A stretch of DNA of 64,000 nt. Source: Agriotes lineatus. Taxonomy: Eukaryota; Arthropoda; Insecta; Coleoptera; Elateridae. The stretch lies in assembly GCA_940337035.1 (NCBI GenBank), contig CALNHX010003643.1, positions 62,001-126,000 of the forward strand, written 5' to 3'. Shown here piece after piece: positions 52,050 to 64,000 of the stretch. How positions within the stretch are numbered: the first letter of the stretch is position 1; each line of letters begins with the position of its first letter. The notes beneath the pieces were generated by a model. That model saw only the letters and a program-made list of their open reading frames with translations. It was not told the DNA's origin and searched no databases. The translations under genes and the position numbers were made by a program.

Positions 52050-52480
52050 AACACTTCCAGTTTGAGCCCATGGCTTAGATCCCCAGTTAGAAGCTACGAT
52101 ATAATAATTACCGTTTACTTCAGCTATGGTTTGCTGGAGCTCTTGGTAGAATTTGTCGGTTTCAAGTGTCCTTTCGTCTTCTGGGGCATGTAGCTTTTCT
52201 TCCCTCTATCGAACTTAAATCTTGTTGTGGCCATTCTTCTTGATATCTGTTGGTATGCTAGTAATTTTTCCATCTTTCCTTATTCGATGTAGCTACTCCT
52301 ACTTATGGATTTTCTAGTATAAGCCCACTGTAGAACATTGTAGAGTTATTGCCTTGGGTTATGCTTCCTCTTAGCCTCTGGAATTAATGATATATGTATT
52401 TTCTTGCCCTACAGAATATTTGTAAGTTCTTGACCATTTCCACTGATGCATTTTACATTCCTTGTGATTATTTTCAGTTG
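52050..52480 (-). pseudogene. LINE AP-endonuclease remnant
   Basis: Minus-strand frames give, in order, a CISGNGQELTNILWGKKI segment, a RMATTRFKFDRGKKSY segment and APEDERTLETDKFYQELQQ, then TIAEVNGNYYIVA. This is the first half of an APE-type endonuclease of a LINE. Frame changes lie between segments and the catalytic GDxN box is lost at the end. Confidence 0.6.
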
Positions 52481-52688
52481 GTCTAAAATCCGTCCGGCTA
52501 CCTCTATAAGTAATAGTATAAGTTGTGGAATGTTCTGCAATTCCGAACTGGTCCATGAGAGATGAGATTGGCGATAGGGCTTCCTTCTCTGAGCTTGTCA
52601 ATAAAGCTTGTTCGTTGGAGGGTTTGTACAGCATACATGTCATACTCGTGCGTTATAGCTTGATCACCCCATTAATACCTTTTAAATA

Positions 52689-55530
52689 TCTTCTTCTTCT
52701 TGCGGTGCCTATCCGGTACGGATGCTGGCGATCAATATGGCTATTCTAACTTTATTGGTTGCAGCTTGAAAAAGTCCCGCAGTTGTTAAGGAAAACCATT
52801 GTCTTAAATTCTGGAGCCAGGTGTTTCATCTTCTCCCCAGGCCTCTTCTTCCATATATTTTACCTTGCAAAATTAGCTGCAATAGGTTGTATCTTTCTTT
52901 GTTTCTTGTGATGTGGCCTAAATATTCGAGTTTTCGTTGTTTTACTCTGAGACGGATTTCACATTCTCTGTTTAGTTTTCGTAGAACGTCGATGTTGGGA
53001 ACACGGTCTACCCAGGATATTCTCAGTATTCGTCTGTAGCACCACAATTCGAAGGCCTCAAGCTTTTTCTGAAATAAACTGAATAAACATTGAAGAGCAA
53101 GGGGGACAGCACACATCCTTGTCTCACGCCTCGTTGTATTGCCACTTCTTCTCTTAGCTCGTTTCCGATCTTGATATTAGCTGATTGACAATAGTATAGG
53201 TTATTTATGATTCTGCGATCCTTATCATCCACACCGATTGCCTTTAATATTGCCATTAGCTTATCATGCTTCACTCTATCAAACGCCTTACTATAGTCTA
53301 TAAAGCATACGTGTACTGTACAGTTGACATATCTGCATCGCTTGAGTAGAACCTGAATTACAAATAGGGCTTCTCTAGTACCCAAAGCGTCACGGAATTC
53401 AAATTGTGTATGTGATAGATGTTCTTCACATTTATTGTATATTCTTTTGTGTATTACTTTTAGAAATGTTTTTAGAATGTGACTCATTTGGAGATTTATT
53501 ATTCTGTGGTCTTCACATTTTCTCGAGTTAGGTTTTTTGGGGAGTGTTATGAAGGTAGATCGTAGCCAGCTTCTTGGAATTATACTATTGTTATACATTT
53601 TATTGAATGTTGAGGTAAGCCATGATATGCCTTCGTCGTTCATTAATTTTAAGAATTTACCATAGAAGTTGTCTGGCCCTGTTGCTTTGCCATCTCTAAT
53701 TCTTCTTATAGCGTGTTTCACTTCGTCGTTTGTTATAGATGGCCCAGTGTTGCATCCTATTGTTAATGTTGTGTTATTTCTATCGTCTTTAAAGTTGTTT
53801 TTGACGTACTTCACCCAGGTATCTTTCACTTCCTGTTCGACAATAACAGCCCCGTTGTCTTCCGTTAGGTATATTGGTTTTTGGGGTCTACATATACCTG
53901 CCGCTTGTTTGATTATCTTATGGAGATTAAAGGAGTCATGCTTATTTTCTAAGTTCTCTATTTCACGGCATTGTTCCTCAAACCATTTTTTTTTTGCTTC
54001 TCTAATAGCTTTCTTTATATCTTTGTAATTTTTTTTATAAGTCACTCTATTTTTATGTTTATCTTTTTCCTTTGCTTCTCTTCTCTTTTCCATCATTCCT
54101 AATATTTTGTCAGTCATCCACATTTTTCTGTTCACCCTTACTGGGCGCAAATATTTGTCTAGGATTTCTTGGCTGATTTCTTCAAGTTTCCTAATATCGT
54201 CTTCTGGATCGGTTTCTGTTTTGTTATTGGTTATTTGATTTATTTTTACTTGGATGTGTTGTTTTGTTGGTTTAACCTTTTTTAATCTGAGTTTTATTAT
54301 GCCGATAAGGGGGTTGTGGTCCGATTTAATGTCAGCTCCAGGATATGTCTTCATTGATATTACTGCGTACCTAAATCGTTTGTTAATCATTACATAATCT
54401 ATTTGGTTTCTGACGACATGTCTTGTGGCGACTTCCATGTATATAGTCTCCTCGCGGGTAAACTGAAGTAGGTGTTGGTGATTACGAGTTGTTCGTCTAT
54501 TGCAAAAGTGTATAGTCGATCTCCGCGTTCATTGCGTTTGCCTAGACCGCACGGGCCTATTACGTCACCACTTCTGTCTCTGCCGATCTTGGCGTTAAGA
54601 TCTCCCATAACTATTGTAATATCTTTTTTAGGGATTGTCCTTAAAACACTTATTATATCGTGATCAAATAGTTCGATAGTTTCTTATGATTTGTCACTAG
54701 TAGGTGCGTAAACCTGAATGATATTGGTTTTCACAGGAGTCGAGTTTAGTTGAATAAGACTCTCTGAGATTGGAACAAAGTTCATAACATGTTTAGCTAT
54801 CTGTTTATTTACGATTATGCCTACGCCATTTTTATGTTCTCCATTTGTATTTCAGGAGTAATATACGTGATGATTCATTATTTGACAGTCTCCTGAATTT
54901 GTCCAGCGCATCTCACTGATGCCCATCAAGTCCACCGACATTCTTTCCATTTCTTTAATTCCGTTGTGAATTTTGGCTGCTTCGTACAATGTTTTGACAT
55001 TCCACGTACCAATTTTGAACGATGTGTTCTTGTTGATCTTACAAGATGTGTTGTTTATTTTTTTTGCACAGGGATTTTGCTTGATGACGACCTGGGAGGC
55101 CCTGTGGTCTTCTTGTGAATCACCTCCCCTGCCGACTTTTGGTTTCCGTGCACCATGAGTAGTAACTGTGTGAGTCTTGTGGTTTAAAGCCATATTGATT
55201 ATACTAGAGATATCCTTGGATCTTCAATGTAGTGGTTTCTCCTTGCGTTCTACATTCCCATGCCGTTGGCCTTTCCGGTTCTTCCGCCTTTAGGGGCGGT
55301 TTCTCACCTCAAGGGCAAGCGAGTGTCCATTCATCTGTTTGCTCTTCCACCCACAGTGCGGCTGTTGGCAGTACAAAGGAGGATCGCTTATACCGGCAGT
55401 AATTCGGTGATCGCTAGTTTTTTGGTCCGCCCCGGGTATTTTATTTCTCCGATACCCACCATATCTGGTGAGCACTCCCCTATCCGCCACCTGGGAGGCG
55501 CCCGATGGGGGACTAGTAACCACTCACGGG
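52689..55530 (-). mobile_element. RTE-like LINE with internal deletion
   Basis: A minus-strand element from a GC-rich 5' leader (about 55,530-55,200) to an AAG-repeat 3' end (CTTCTTCTTCTTGC on the plus strand at 52,690). Endonuclease pieces: KIGTWNVKTLYEAAKI and VDLMGISEMRWTNSG (55,193-54,852), and GDLNAKIGRDRSGDVIG (54,608-54,399). RT: CFIDYSKAFDRVKHDKL (motif A) and RGVRQGCVLSPLLFN (motif B), within 54,438-53,023. Confidence 0.85.
53023..54438 (-). pseudogene. RTE-like reverse transcriptase lacking YADD
   Basis: A 471-codon frame covering the endonuclease end (QIDYVMINKRFRYAV, then SDHNPLIG), a basic linker, and RT fingers and palm (GKATGPDNF, PKKPNSRKCEDHRIINL, CFIDYSKAFDRVKHDKL). After LSPLLFNVYS the sequence jumps, near 53,075, to the C-terminal KKLEAFELWCYRRILRISW block (also read in the frame 53,116-52,826). 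The YADD catalytic box and thumb are therefore deleted. The product cannot reverse transcribe. The upstream endonuclease is in separate frames. Confidence 0.85.
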
Positions 55531-57180
55531 GGTTATAAGAAATATATAAGAAATTTAAAGCCTCTTTTTTTCGAAGATAAAAGATAGAAACAATATTCTA
55601 CATGAACATATCATAACAGTTATTTGAGAACTCATGAAGCACAGGACAGTCAATTTCATTTTTAAAGTAAATTTTGTTGGGTTGAATGTTTAGACTTTAA
55701 CGCCTTTGCAGATTTTTGTTAACAAAGATTTTGAAACAACTCTGAGCGATAAAATTTCACATTTTCCTTATTTTTTAGTAGGTACTTCACATTTTCGCCA
55801 AAAAGGAATAAAACTTTTCAAGCTATTATCCACTATCACACTTGCCCCAATTTGAAACAAAGATATTAAAAAAACTTTCTTCATATACTAAAATATGACA
55901 AAGTTTCCATAACGATGCTTTAGTTAGGCAACCTTTCATTCATTCCAAAGATTATTGATCATTAAAATGACCTCGTCTGCAGCCAGGTGAAATGTATTTC
56001 ACTCTTTATTATAGTAGGCTATAATTAAATCGGAACAACTAGGTAATAAACATCAGGAATTCTATTTAGGGATTATGTTAATGAGTATAGTTATGTTTTG
56101 TTTTATCAAGTAACTCTTGGTGCTCCCAAACGGGTTTACTGAAAGGTGCGGCTGTAAGTTAGTTTTCAGTAGCTAGCAGGTTTAAAAATTATTATATATT
56201 TATAGACAATTTTAAACTGGGCAATCCAGTACACCGTCTCAAGCTTAGTACGTTAAACGAATATGTAGTTAACATACCTATCTTATTGCTTGGGAAATAT
56301 CAAAATTGTTGCCCACGTCGTAAAGGTAGCTGCACTTACAACAACAGCACGTAAGCTATATCCTGTTAATCCAGTTGGCAATCTTCGTTTTGAAATCTTT
56401 CATCGTTTTGTTGCAGGTCTGGCCTACTTTGAAGTAAGAAGCAGTCTGAAGGTTCGGTGAGGTTATTTACTATTTGAGCTAGTAAACATAATCTTGCATT
56501 AAAATATCTTTGAAAGTTGTGCTATAGAGTTGACCGTAAGCGATTTTTATATATTTTAATAATATTCGTCGGGAAGTGCAAAAATTTGGGATGCTTATTA
56601 TTATTATTATTATTTTGCATTATATACACTGCTCCCAGTGCATGCTTAACAAAATGCATATTTTGAATAATATTAATAGTGCTTTTGCTTTACTATACTA
56701 AAATGTGGAATTATAGTAGTTGTTGACGGAAGAGTACTATAAGAATATTTGTATGTGCATATGAATTGTGCAGGTATGTAAGTGTACAAATGGCTTTTTC
56801 AAGAAGCCAGTTTTAAGCCTCCAAATTTAATTACGGTAAAAATTTTAGGAATATGATAACTCGTGACTATATTTTCCGAATGTATTGTTATAATATTTAT
56901 ATAAATGTTTATGGAAGGTCGGATATTGTCTCGCCTTATGTTTATGTTTTATATGAGCCTTGAAAGTTGTTTACCTTTATTCGTTTATTTTGTCATTTTA
57001 CCTATAAAATAGTAATGTGAGAACTTTTCGGAAAAACATCTAGAAATAGCCAATAGAAACACGCACAATATTACGTCACACAATTACGTTTAGGGAATAA
57101 CCAGGTAGTCAGGAATTCATCTAAATATTTTGTGAATTTTAAGTTGTATTTGTTCATTTTTGTTCGTTTTGAATGTGTCC
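55531..57180. other. AT-rich stretch with an (ATT)n microsatellite
   Basis: No supported gene. A run of seven ATT units lies at about 56,599-56,621. Confidence 0.6.
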
Positions 57181-58435
57181 GTATACAGGGTGCTGGTTTT
57201 TATATGCATATTAAGAAATGCGTTGAATTCGAGCAAAGTTGCGTCACTAGTTGTAAAGATTTTATACTCCTGTGATAACGTTAGTGCCAGTGCAAGTTAT
57301 AAACCTGAAGGTCACAGTTTTGAACTTCAAAATTAATTAAACCTTCGGAGCCCTTTCGGAGGTGCTCCCTTTTTTAGACAACTAAAGTTTAGCATATATT
57401 TACAGTAATCAAAACAGAAAATTATGACATAGAAAGAGGCGCCCTTGTACAGGGTGGGCAAATTTCGATGTTTTCATCGGGAATCTCGATAACTAAAGGA
57501 TATATGGAAAAATGCCCCCCCCCCCCCCACCTACTCATTCTCGATATATTCTGTTGAGAAAAGCTTAATGATGTAAGCCAAAATGTTTTCGAATGATAAA
57601 CAAAAATTCGATTTTCGACTTTTCCTTTTATAATAGGACGTTTTTTGGTACAAGTGCAGTGGCGTAGTCAGCCACCACTCGTTTTATCAGAAAATTTTAT
57701 TCGCGATAAAAGTTCCTACATTTCAAATTAAAAATGCAGTTTTAAAAATTTAAATATCTTCTTTCGCATACGGGGGAAGTTCACATAAATATGAATATGG
57801 TTCAAGAATAAAGCACCCTTATTTTTTAAAATAGACAAAAATTTTATTTGAAGAGGTTGCTTAGAATTGAAGGTATGTATCAAATATTAAGTTACAGCTG
57901 CCTGCCTTGAAACAAAATCACTGATTTCTCCTACTTTGTCTTACTAACCTGTGTATTACCAAATGAGATATATCAAAGTTAACTTATCAACGAATACGAT
58001 AAAGGTGTACTGTCGGATTTGAGTTTTCCTCACTTAACAACCAGGATAAAACGTGATTCGAAATTAGTGCTAAGAAATCTCATTTTTTGCCAAAAATTTT
58101 TAATGAGAAACGATCCAAACATCTATAACAATTTAAATCAATTATAATTTTTTGTTGACAATTTCATAATAGAAACCATTTTTTTAAACAACTTCATTAC
58201 CATTATTAATTTTTATACCTTGAGTAAATTTTAGCAAAGGCCTAATAATAGACCACTGTTAAAAATGACATCATCCAGATAAATTATTGAGTTTTTGGAT
58301 AAAATTTTGTACGGCACACTTATACCATAAGTAAATATTTTATCAATAAATTGCAAAAAATTGGAAAACGTTCTTGTAAAATGCTAAAGTTGCAAATTAG
58401 AAAAAACCCTCATAGCTGGACGGCAACGAGACGGG
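57181..58435. repeat. Dispersed insect-type repeat sequence
   Basis: Phrases of the form TACAGGGTGGGCAAATTTCG (57,457) and ATACAGGGTGCTGG (57,184) share the CAGGGTG termini of the foldbacks downstream. A 14-bp C run sits at 57,515-57,528. No gene. Confidence 0.4.
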
Positions 58436-59217
58436 GGTTGATGAAGTTTCTAAAACTAGGAGAGTTACATAAATATAAGTTGTAGGTGCGACGGTTTTGC
58501 ACATTACTAAAATAGTTTTGATTATACAAGGTGTTTCGTGAAGTGTGGCAAAACAAACTTACTCTTTTTTAAATGGAATGCTCTATATTTGAGTAGCTTA
58601 AAAGTTTTGCATTGAAATTCTAATTATTTTGATATAAAGTTGTAGGGGTCGAACGTAAATTGTTTTGAATATATTAACTATTTTAAGCAAAAAAATGCTG
58701 AACTTCAGGCGGCTGCTGTAAGTAACAGAAAACAATGACGGAAAACGTTACCAAAAAATTCTCTTTTTTTGTGAATTACCTTTAGAGTCTAAAATAGTGG
58801 GTATGGGTATTAATGCTATACAGGGTGCTCAACATTTGCAAATTGAATAATTGCTGATTTTTTAAAATGGAACAATGTATATTTTTATAGTTTTGAAAAG
58901 CGGTTTTAATGAGTTTTCTTTTGATATGTAACTTTATACCCCTAAATTTAACTGTTTTTCAGATATTCCTATTTTGGCAATTCAATCCCTTCAAGATGCT
59001 TTATTTCAAGGGATGATAAACCAACGCCATTATCCTGTAAATTTGAACTTTTGTAACTCTTCGAGAACAACAACAAATCAGGTTTGCATAATAAAAATTC
59101 AACCGCTGCTGAAACTAGAAATAACAAACATGAAAAAACGAAAAAAAAAGATTCAATTAACTATGGAAAGCGATTGCATTTAGGGCTAGAAAATGAAATA
59201 GCAGAAGGAAGCTAATT

Positions 59218-59488
59218 GGGTCCCGGGTGGTGTAGCTTGAACAAGCGTCCACGTTCGATCAGTAGAGTTTAGCAACGCTCTTTCTGGTCAGAACTTGGAT
59301 GGGAGTTCCACGGTTGCATATCTCGGAGCCTTGTGATACGGCTGTCACGGAAATAGTTGGTCCCGGCTCTCATAACAACATCATGATAGTCGTTAGTGGG
59401 GTTGGAAGTCCCCATAAATGCACAGCGACGCCTATAATTGGCCTAACGGCTGTTGACTGAGTGCGAAATAAATAATAAATAAATAAAA
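59218..59488 (+). mobile_element. 5S rRNA-derived SINE
   Basis: The head resembles 5S rRNA: TTCGATCAGTAGAGTTTAGC then AACG, and TGGTCAGAACTTGGATGGGAG. These correspond to the A box, intermediate element and C box of the 5S internal promoter. A 150-bp body follows, ending in an AAATAAATAATAAATAAATA tail. It would be transcribed by RNA polymerase III through the 5S-type promoter. It sits in the loop of P2. Confidence 0.75.
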
Positions 59489-59646
59489 GTACATTTCAAA
59501 AGTATAGATATATACAAGGTGCTCTATTTAAACACATTGAAATGATTGAATTTGGGAATTATGAACTCTCTGTATAGCTTTAATTCCCAGAGAATGGAAG
59601 AACAAATATTTGAACATTTAGAGTAATTACGTATATGATTTTAGTG

Positions 59647-60235
59647 CTCACGGCGAGTAGACCGAACTCAATAGACCGAAAGCAGTTCACCGAACTCAAT
59701 TGACCGAATAGCAATAGACCGAAACGTCACTAGACCGAAGCAGCAATACACCGAAATCACTTGAACGAAAATATATTACGGTTACATTTATTAACATTAA
59801 TAGCATCAACTTCTCTTCACGCTTTATTCGGGCTTAGAACTGGCAGCATAAACTGCTGCCGTGTTTAGAAGTTGTTTTTTTGTTTTTGATTCTATTTTAA
59901 CTTTATTCTAGTAAATCATACAATACTTAACAGATATATCCTACCCAAGTATTTACGCACAAACTGGAGAAAGTTGCTAATGGGTTAATCCTGCTAAATT
60001 CGTATTTATCTTCGTTATATTTCTATTGATGCTATTGTTAATAAATGTAATTTTTCGAGATATTTAATGTGCACATTTACCGAATGTGTACTTTAACCGT
60101 AACATATTTTCGACCAAGTGATTTTCGGTCTATTGCTGCTTCGGTCTAGTGACGTTTCGGTCTATTGCTTTTCGGTCAATTGAGTTCGGTCAACTGCCTT
60201 TCGGTCTATTGAGTTCGGTCTATTTACCTAGAACC
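59647..60235. repeat. Foldback element with AGACCGAA repeats
   Basis: A 589-bp element. Its left arm (59,655-59,800) repeats degenerate AGACCGAA units; the right arm (60,090-60,225) carries the inverted TTCGGTCT series. The 12-bp direct repeat ATGATTTTAGTG flanks it (59,635-59,646 and 60,236-60,247). The flanking repeat length and repetitive arms resemble Foldback/Mutator-like elements. Confidence 0.8.
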
Positions 60236-60597
60236 ATGATTTTAGTGTTTTCGCTTTTGTTTTTTATAAGCTGGTTTTGTTTGGTTTCTCGTTTTTTCGT
60301 GTTTATTTTTTATCAATAATGGCTGGAATTAAATGTTCTATCGTAAATATTGTTTTATGATTTTTTGGAAGGCTCAAGTGTTTAAATTCACAGTATAATG
60401 GCGTTGGTTTGTCATCCCTTTAACTACAGCATCTTAAAGGCTTGAATTGCTTTTTTATGCTAAAATACGCATATTTGTAAATTTAGGGATATGTAGAAAG
60501 CTCAGTAAAAGGACTTTTCAAAAATATAAAAATATACAGTGTACCATTTTAAAAAATCCGAAATTATAAAATTTGCAAATGTTGAGCACTCTGTATA

Positions 60598-61777
60598 CAG
60601 GGTGTCTCAAAAAGAATGGGACACCGATTAGCCATATATTCCTTACGTCATAATAAATCTATTAAACCTAATATACCTTAGTACAAAGTCCCTTCATTAA
60701 GAAGTTATAGGGCCTTGAAGTTCAATTTTTTATTTTTATTTTTTTGTTAATTTCCACAAATGTAGAGATATTGATTTGAATTTTGGTATACATACTTACT
60801 ATTATATACTACACTAATAGAAAAAATTTCATACACTACACTTGACTGTAAAGGGTACTTTACCTAACTTTCAAAACTTTTTTTAGCTCTAACTTTGTTA
60901 TATGTAAATTTTTTTTAAATTTCAGGTTATTTTCTGAAAGATAATTAAAAAGCACCAAAATAATGTATTCTTAGTTCTTAAGCATAAAAGCAACCGTTTA
61001 CCGTAAAATGCCCATCAAAGGTTTTTGGTTGTCATTACGATGTGCAATTATCAAGTAGCCATGATCACAAAAACAATGGGTAATGATTGTAATCTAGTAA
61101 ACAACAACAATAAATCAATTAATGAAGTTGGTGACATCAGGTTTTTGTCTTTTGTGCTTACGAAAATGCTGCGACATAACGAAACTTTCAGCATTGGAGA
61201 ATTCGTTATGTAGCGGCATTTTCTTAAACATAAGATAACAAATTCTTATGTCACTAATGTCATTAATTGATTTATCATTGTTTTTTACTAGATGACCATT
61301 GTTTTTGTGATCATGCCTACTTGATAATTACATGTGTTAGTGACAACCAAAAACTTTTGATAGGTATTTTTAGGCAAACGGTTGCTCCTACGCCTATGAA
61401 GTAAGAGTACATTATTTTTGTGTATTTTAATTTTCTTTCAGATAATAGCCTAAAATTTTAAAAAATGTTACAGATAACGAAGTTAGAGCTAAAAAAGTTT
61501 TGAAAGTTAGTTAAAGTGCCCTTTACAGTCAAGTCTAGTTTATGAAATTTTTTCTATTAGCGTAGTATATAATAGTAAGTATGTATACCAAAATTCAAAT
61601 TGATATCTCTACATTTATGGAAATTAACAAAAAAATAAAAAATTAAAAATTGAACTTCAAGGCCCTATAACTTCTTACTGAAGGGACTTTGTACTAAGGT
61701 ATATTAAGTTTAATCGATTTATTATGACGTAGGGAATCTATGGCTAATCGGTGTCCCATTCTTTTTGAGACACCCTG
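60598..61777. repeat. Nested palindrome P3, near-complete hairpin
   Basis: 1,180 bp. The ends CAGGGTGTCTCAAAAAGAAT and ATTCTTTTTGAGACACCCTG pair, and the arms stay paired down to GACATAACGAA/TTCGTTATGT around a 17-nt loop (61,184-61,200). TATA flanks both sides. Non-coding. Confidence 0.9.
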
Positions 61778-62167
61778 TATAGCATTAATACCAACATCCA
61801 CTATTTTAGATTCTAAAGGTAATTTAAGAAAAAGAACATTTTTTGCTAACGTTTTCCGTCATTCAATTGTTTTCTGTTACTGTAGCCGTCTAAAGTTAGC
61901 ATTTTTTGTTGCTTAAGATAGTTAATATTTCCAAAAAAATTGACGTTAGATCCATACAACTTAATATCAAAATGACTAGTATTTCAATGCAAAACTTTTA
62001 AGGTACCCAAATATAGATCATTCCATTTAAAAAAGAGTAGGTTGGATTTGTCACACTTTTTCGAAACACCCTGTATAACCAAAATTATTTTAGTAATGTG
62101 CAGCACTTTAGTACCTACAACTTTTGTATAAGCGATATTTATGTAATTCTCCTAGCTTTAGAAATGT

Positions 62168-63640
62168 GGTGCGCATTACTAAAATAGTTTTAATTATAAA
62201 GAGTGGCTCAAAATCGAGTAGCAAATCAAACTTTTTTTTAATAGAATGTCCTATATTTGGGTAGCTTAAAGGAGTGGCATTGCAATATTAATCATTTTGA
62301 TATAAAGTTGTATCAGTCTAACATCTGTTGTTTCGGATGTATTAACGAATTAATGTAAAACATGTTGAACTTCAGTCAGCTATTGTAAGCAACAGAAAAC
62401 AATAGAATGGAGGAAAACCTTACAAAAAAAATATTTTTCGCGGACCACCTTCCGAATGTAAAACGGTGGATCTAGGTATTAATGCTATACAGGGTGCTCA
62501 ACATTTGAAAATTTAATAATTTCAATTTTTTTCAAATGGAGCGCCCTGTATATGTTTATATTTTTGAAAGGTCCTTTCAGTGAGCCCTTTTTGTCACTTC
62601 ATACTTCATTCAATTGTTTTTGAGATATGCGTGTTTGAACATCAAGCAAACGCCGTTAAAATAATGAATTAATCACTTGACTTCTGCAAAAATAAAAACA
62701 CAAAAAGTAATAAACACCAAAAGCGATAAATGCAAGAATAAATTAATTCCAATGTCAAATAAAATTAGATTTAAAAAAAAATCCAATACACCAAAATCCT
62801 AAATTTTCAAATAGTTTTCCTTCCCTGCTCTGAGTATTAAAGCTATACAGAGAATTCATAATCTGCAAATATGATTATTTCGATTTGTTTAAGTGGAACA
62901 ACCTGTATTTTTGAAAAGTACTTTCAGTGAACTTTCTGCTGACTTTTCAGTTCCGAGTCCTGAATTCAATCGTTTTCAGATTTAATTTTTTCCTGCTTTT
63001 TTCTTTTTTCGTTATTTGTTATTTATAGTTTCAAGTAGCGGCTTTTATATTTTGTTTGGAGAGCTCAAGCGTTTAACTTATTATTTTAACGGCGTTTGTT
63101 ATCCCTTAAAATAAAGCATATTAAGGAGCTTAAATTGTTTTTTATATTCAAACAGGCATATCTCAAAAACGGTTCAATTTACAGGTATAAAGTACCATAT
63201 CAAAAGAAAGCTCATTAAAAGGGCTTTTTAAAAATACAAAGATATACAGGGCGTTCAATAAAAACAATATTTTGGTAACGTTTTTCTTCATTGAATTGTT
63301 TTCCGTTGCTTAAAGCAGCCGCCTGAAGTTCACATTTTTTTACATAAAATCGTTTATATCTTCAAAACAATTGACGATATACTCATACAACTTTATATAA
63401 AAATGATTAGTATTTCAATGAAAAACTTTTAGGTTAGGTACCCAAATATAGGGCATTCCATTAAAATAAAAGTAAGTTTGATTTGCCACACCTTTTTGAG
63501 TCACTCTGTATATACAAAACTATTTTAGTAATGTGCACCATTTGTGTATCTACAACTTTTATATACACAACATTTTCGTAACTCTCATAGTTGTAGAAAT
63601 ATCTTCCACCACCGCATCGTTGTCGGACCCTGTATAATAC
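62168..63640. repeat. Palindrome P4, related to P1
   Basis: It starts GCGCATTACTAAAATAGTTT and ends with the inverse near 63,520-63,640. Its arms match those of P1 (AACTTCAGTCAGCTATTGTAAGC mirrored as GCAGCCGCCTGAAGTTC), with the CAGGGTGCTCAACATTTG phrase at about 62,490 in the left arm. The centre (about 62,650-63,080) is AT-rich. Confidence 0.75.
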
Positions 63641-64000
63641 TGTTTTAGAAAAAAATCCATTTTTAGTATTTGAACTGAGGAAATTGTCGTAAAAATGTAA
63701 TTTTTATTTTTTTTCAAAAACTATACTTCTGCTTAAACTCAATAAGTTTATGGAGCCATCAAATTCATAGAATTTATTAGTTTATTTTCTGTTGCAATTA
63801 ATTTCTTAATTGATGTCATTTTTGCTAACGTCATGAGTTGCGACTGTGATTGCGATTTGGTTGTCTCCTTATATGGAAATAGTGGTAACTGCTTACTAGT
63901 TAATAAATAGAGGTAGAGTTAGATTATGTGGAAGAGAAACATCTTCAAAACTTCGTCTTTTTTCATAACTGAGAAAATAAAGCCATTTATTAGTATTATT
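63641..64000. other. No recognised feature
   Basis: AT-rich sequence to the window end, with no frame or repeat that I can support. Confidence 0.5.

Larger units (their letters stand above)
58819..60595. repeat. Nested palindrome P2
   Basis: Arms of about 250 bp: CAGGGTGCTCAACATTTGCAA at 58,821 pairs with TTGCAAATGTTGAGCACTCTG ending at 60,593, and CATCTTGAAGG-type and ATTATCCTGTAAATTTGAAC-type blocks mirror at 60,380-60,430. Its loop holds the 5S SINE and another foldback. Confidence 0.8.
58440..62166. repeat. Outer palindrome P1 with nested elements
   Basis: The left arm (58,440 to about 58,818) is inverted at 61,782-62,166. For example GGTATTAATGCTATACAGGG pairs with CCCTGTATAGCATTAATACC, and CTAGGAGAGTTACATAAATA pairs with a matching block at 62,135-62,157. 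Two further palindromes (58,819-60,595 and 60,598-61,777) occupy its centre. Confidence 0.85.

Overview
This is a eukaryotic, AT-rich, repeat-dominated window, most likely from an insect or another arthropod. The evidence is the mix of elements: a Polinton/Maverick, Ty3/Gypsy, Jockey-like and RTE-like LINEs, a Penelope-like element, hAT and Tc1/mariner remnants, tRNA- and 5S-derived SINEs, and foldback elements. I cannot name the species. No complete host gene is visible. Two candidate host exons lie at about 30.9 kb (+) and 33.3-33.6 kb (-).

Layout. 0-11.4 kb holds transposon debris: a Penelope-like 3' end, a Tc1-like tail, LINE reverse transcriptase fragments, two direct copies of an unclassified repeat, and a Gypsy gag remnant. 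11,377-28,708 is a whole Polinton (17.3 kb) with about 690-bp terminal inverted repeats (TIRs) and a perfect 6-bp target duplication, TACAAA. 28.7-38.7 kb is AT-rich sequence with a foldback element carrying a hAT insertion, a Penelope-like GIY-YIG end with a hammerhead-ribozyme motif, two copies of a tRNA-type SINE and a LINE tail. 38,739-48,731 is a young, structurally complete Gypsy retrotransposon: two 1.75-kb LTRs, intact gag and pol, and a -1 frameshift signal. 48.7-55.5 kb is a third copy of the unclassified repeat, another SINE and LINE remnants, including an RTE-like element that has lost its catalytic YADD region. 57.2-63.6 kb is a stack of nested foldback elements enclosing a 5S-rRNA-derived SINE.

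The Polinton carries the full virus-like set. The left block on the minus strand has a small OB-like protein, integrase with chromodomain, a linker ORF, a DUF8207-type protein and the packaging ATPase. The middle plus-strand block has a phospholipase A2/minor capsid protein, the adenovirus-type protease, penton-like and hexon-like capsid proteins, a conserved unknown protein and several orphan ORFs. Protein-primed DNA polymerase B is on the minus strand at the right. Frameshifts or stops interrupt PolB, ATPase, the PLA2 protein, penton and hexon, so this copy is decayed. The polymerase and integrase would copy and insert the element; the capsid proteins, ATPase and protease would build and fill a particle.

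Most worth a second look: tandem 10-bp motifs matching the p53-family response element in the Polinton TIRs and upstream of Polinton genes; the 8-bp satellite of about 0.9 kb inside the Polinton; the hammerhead-type motifs; the Gypsy frameshift signal; the nested palindromes; and the 5S SINE.
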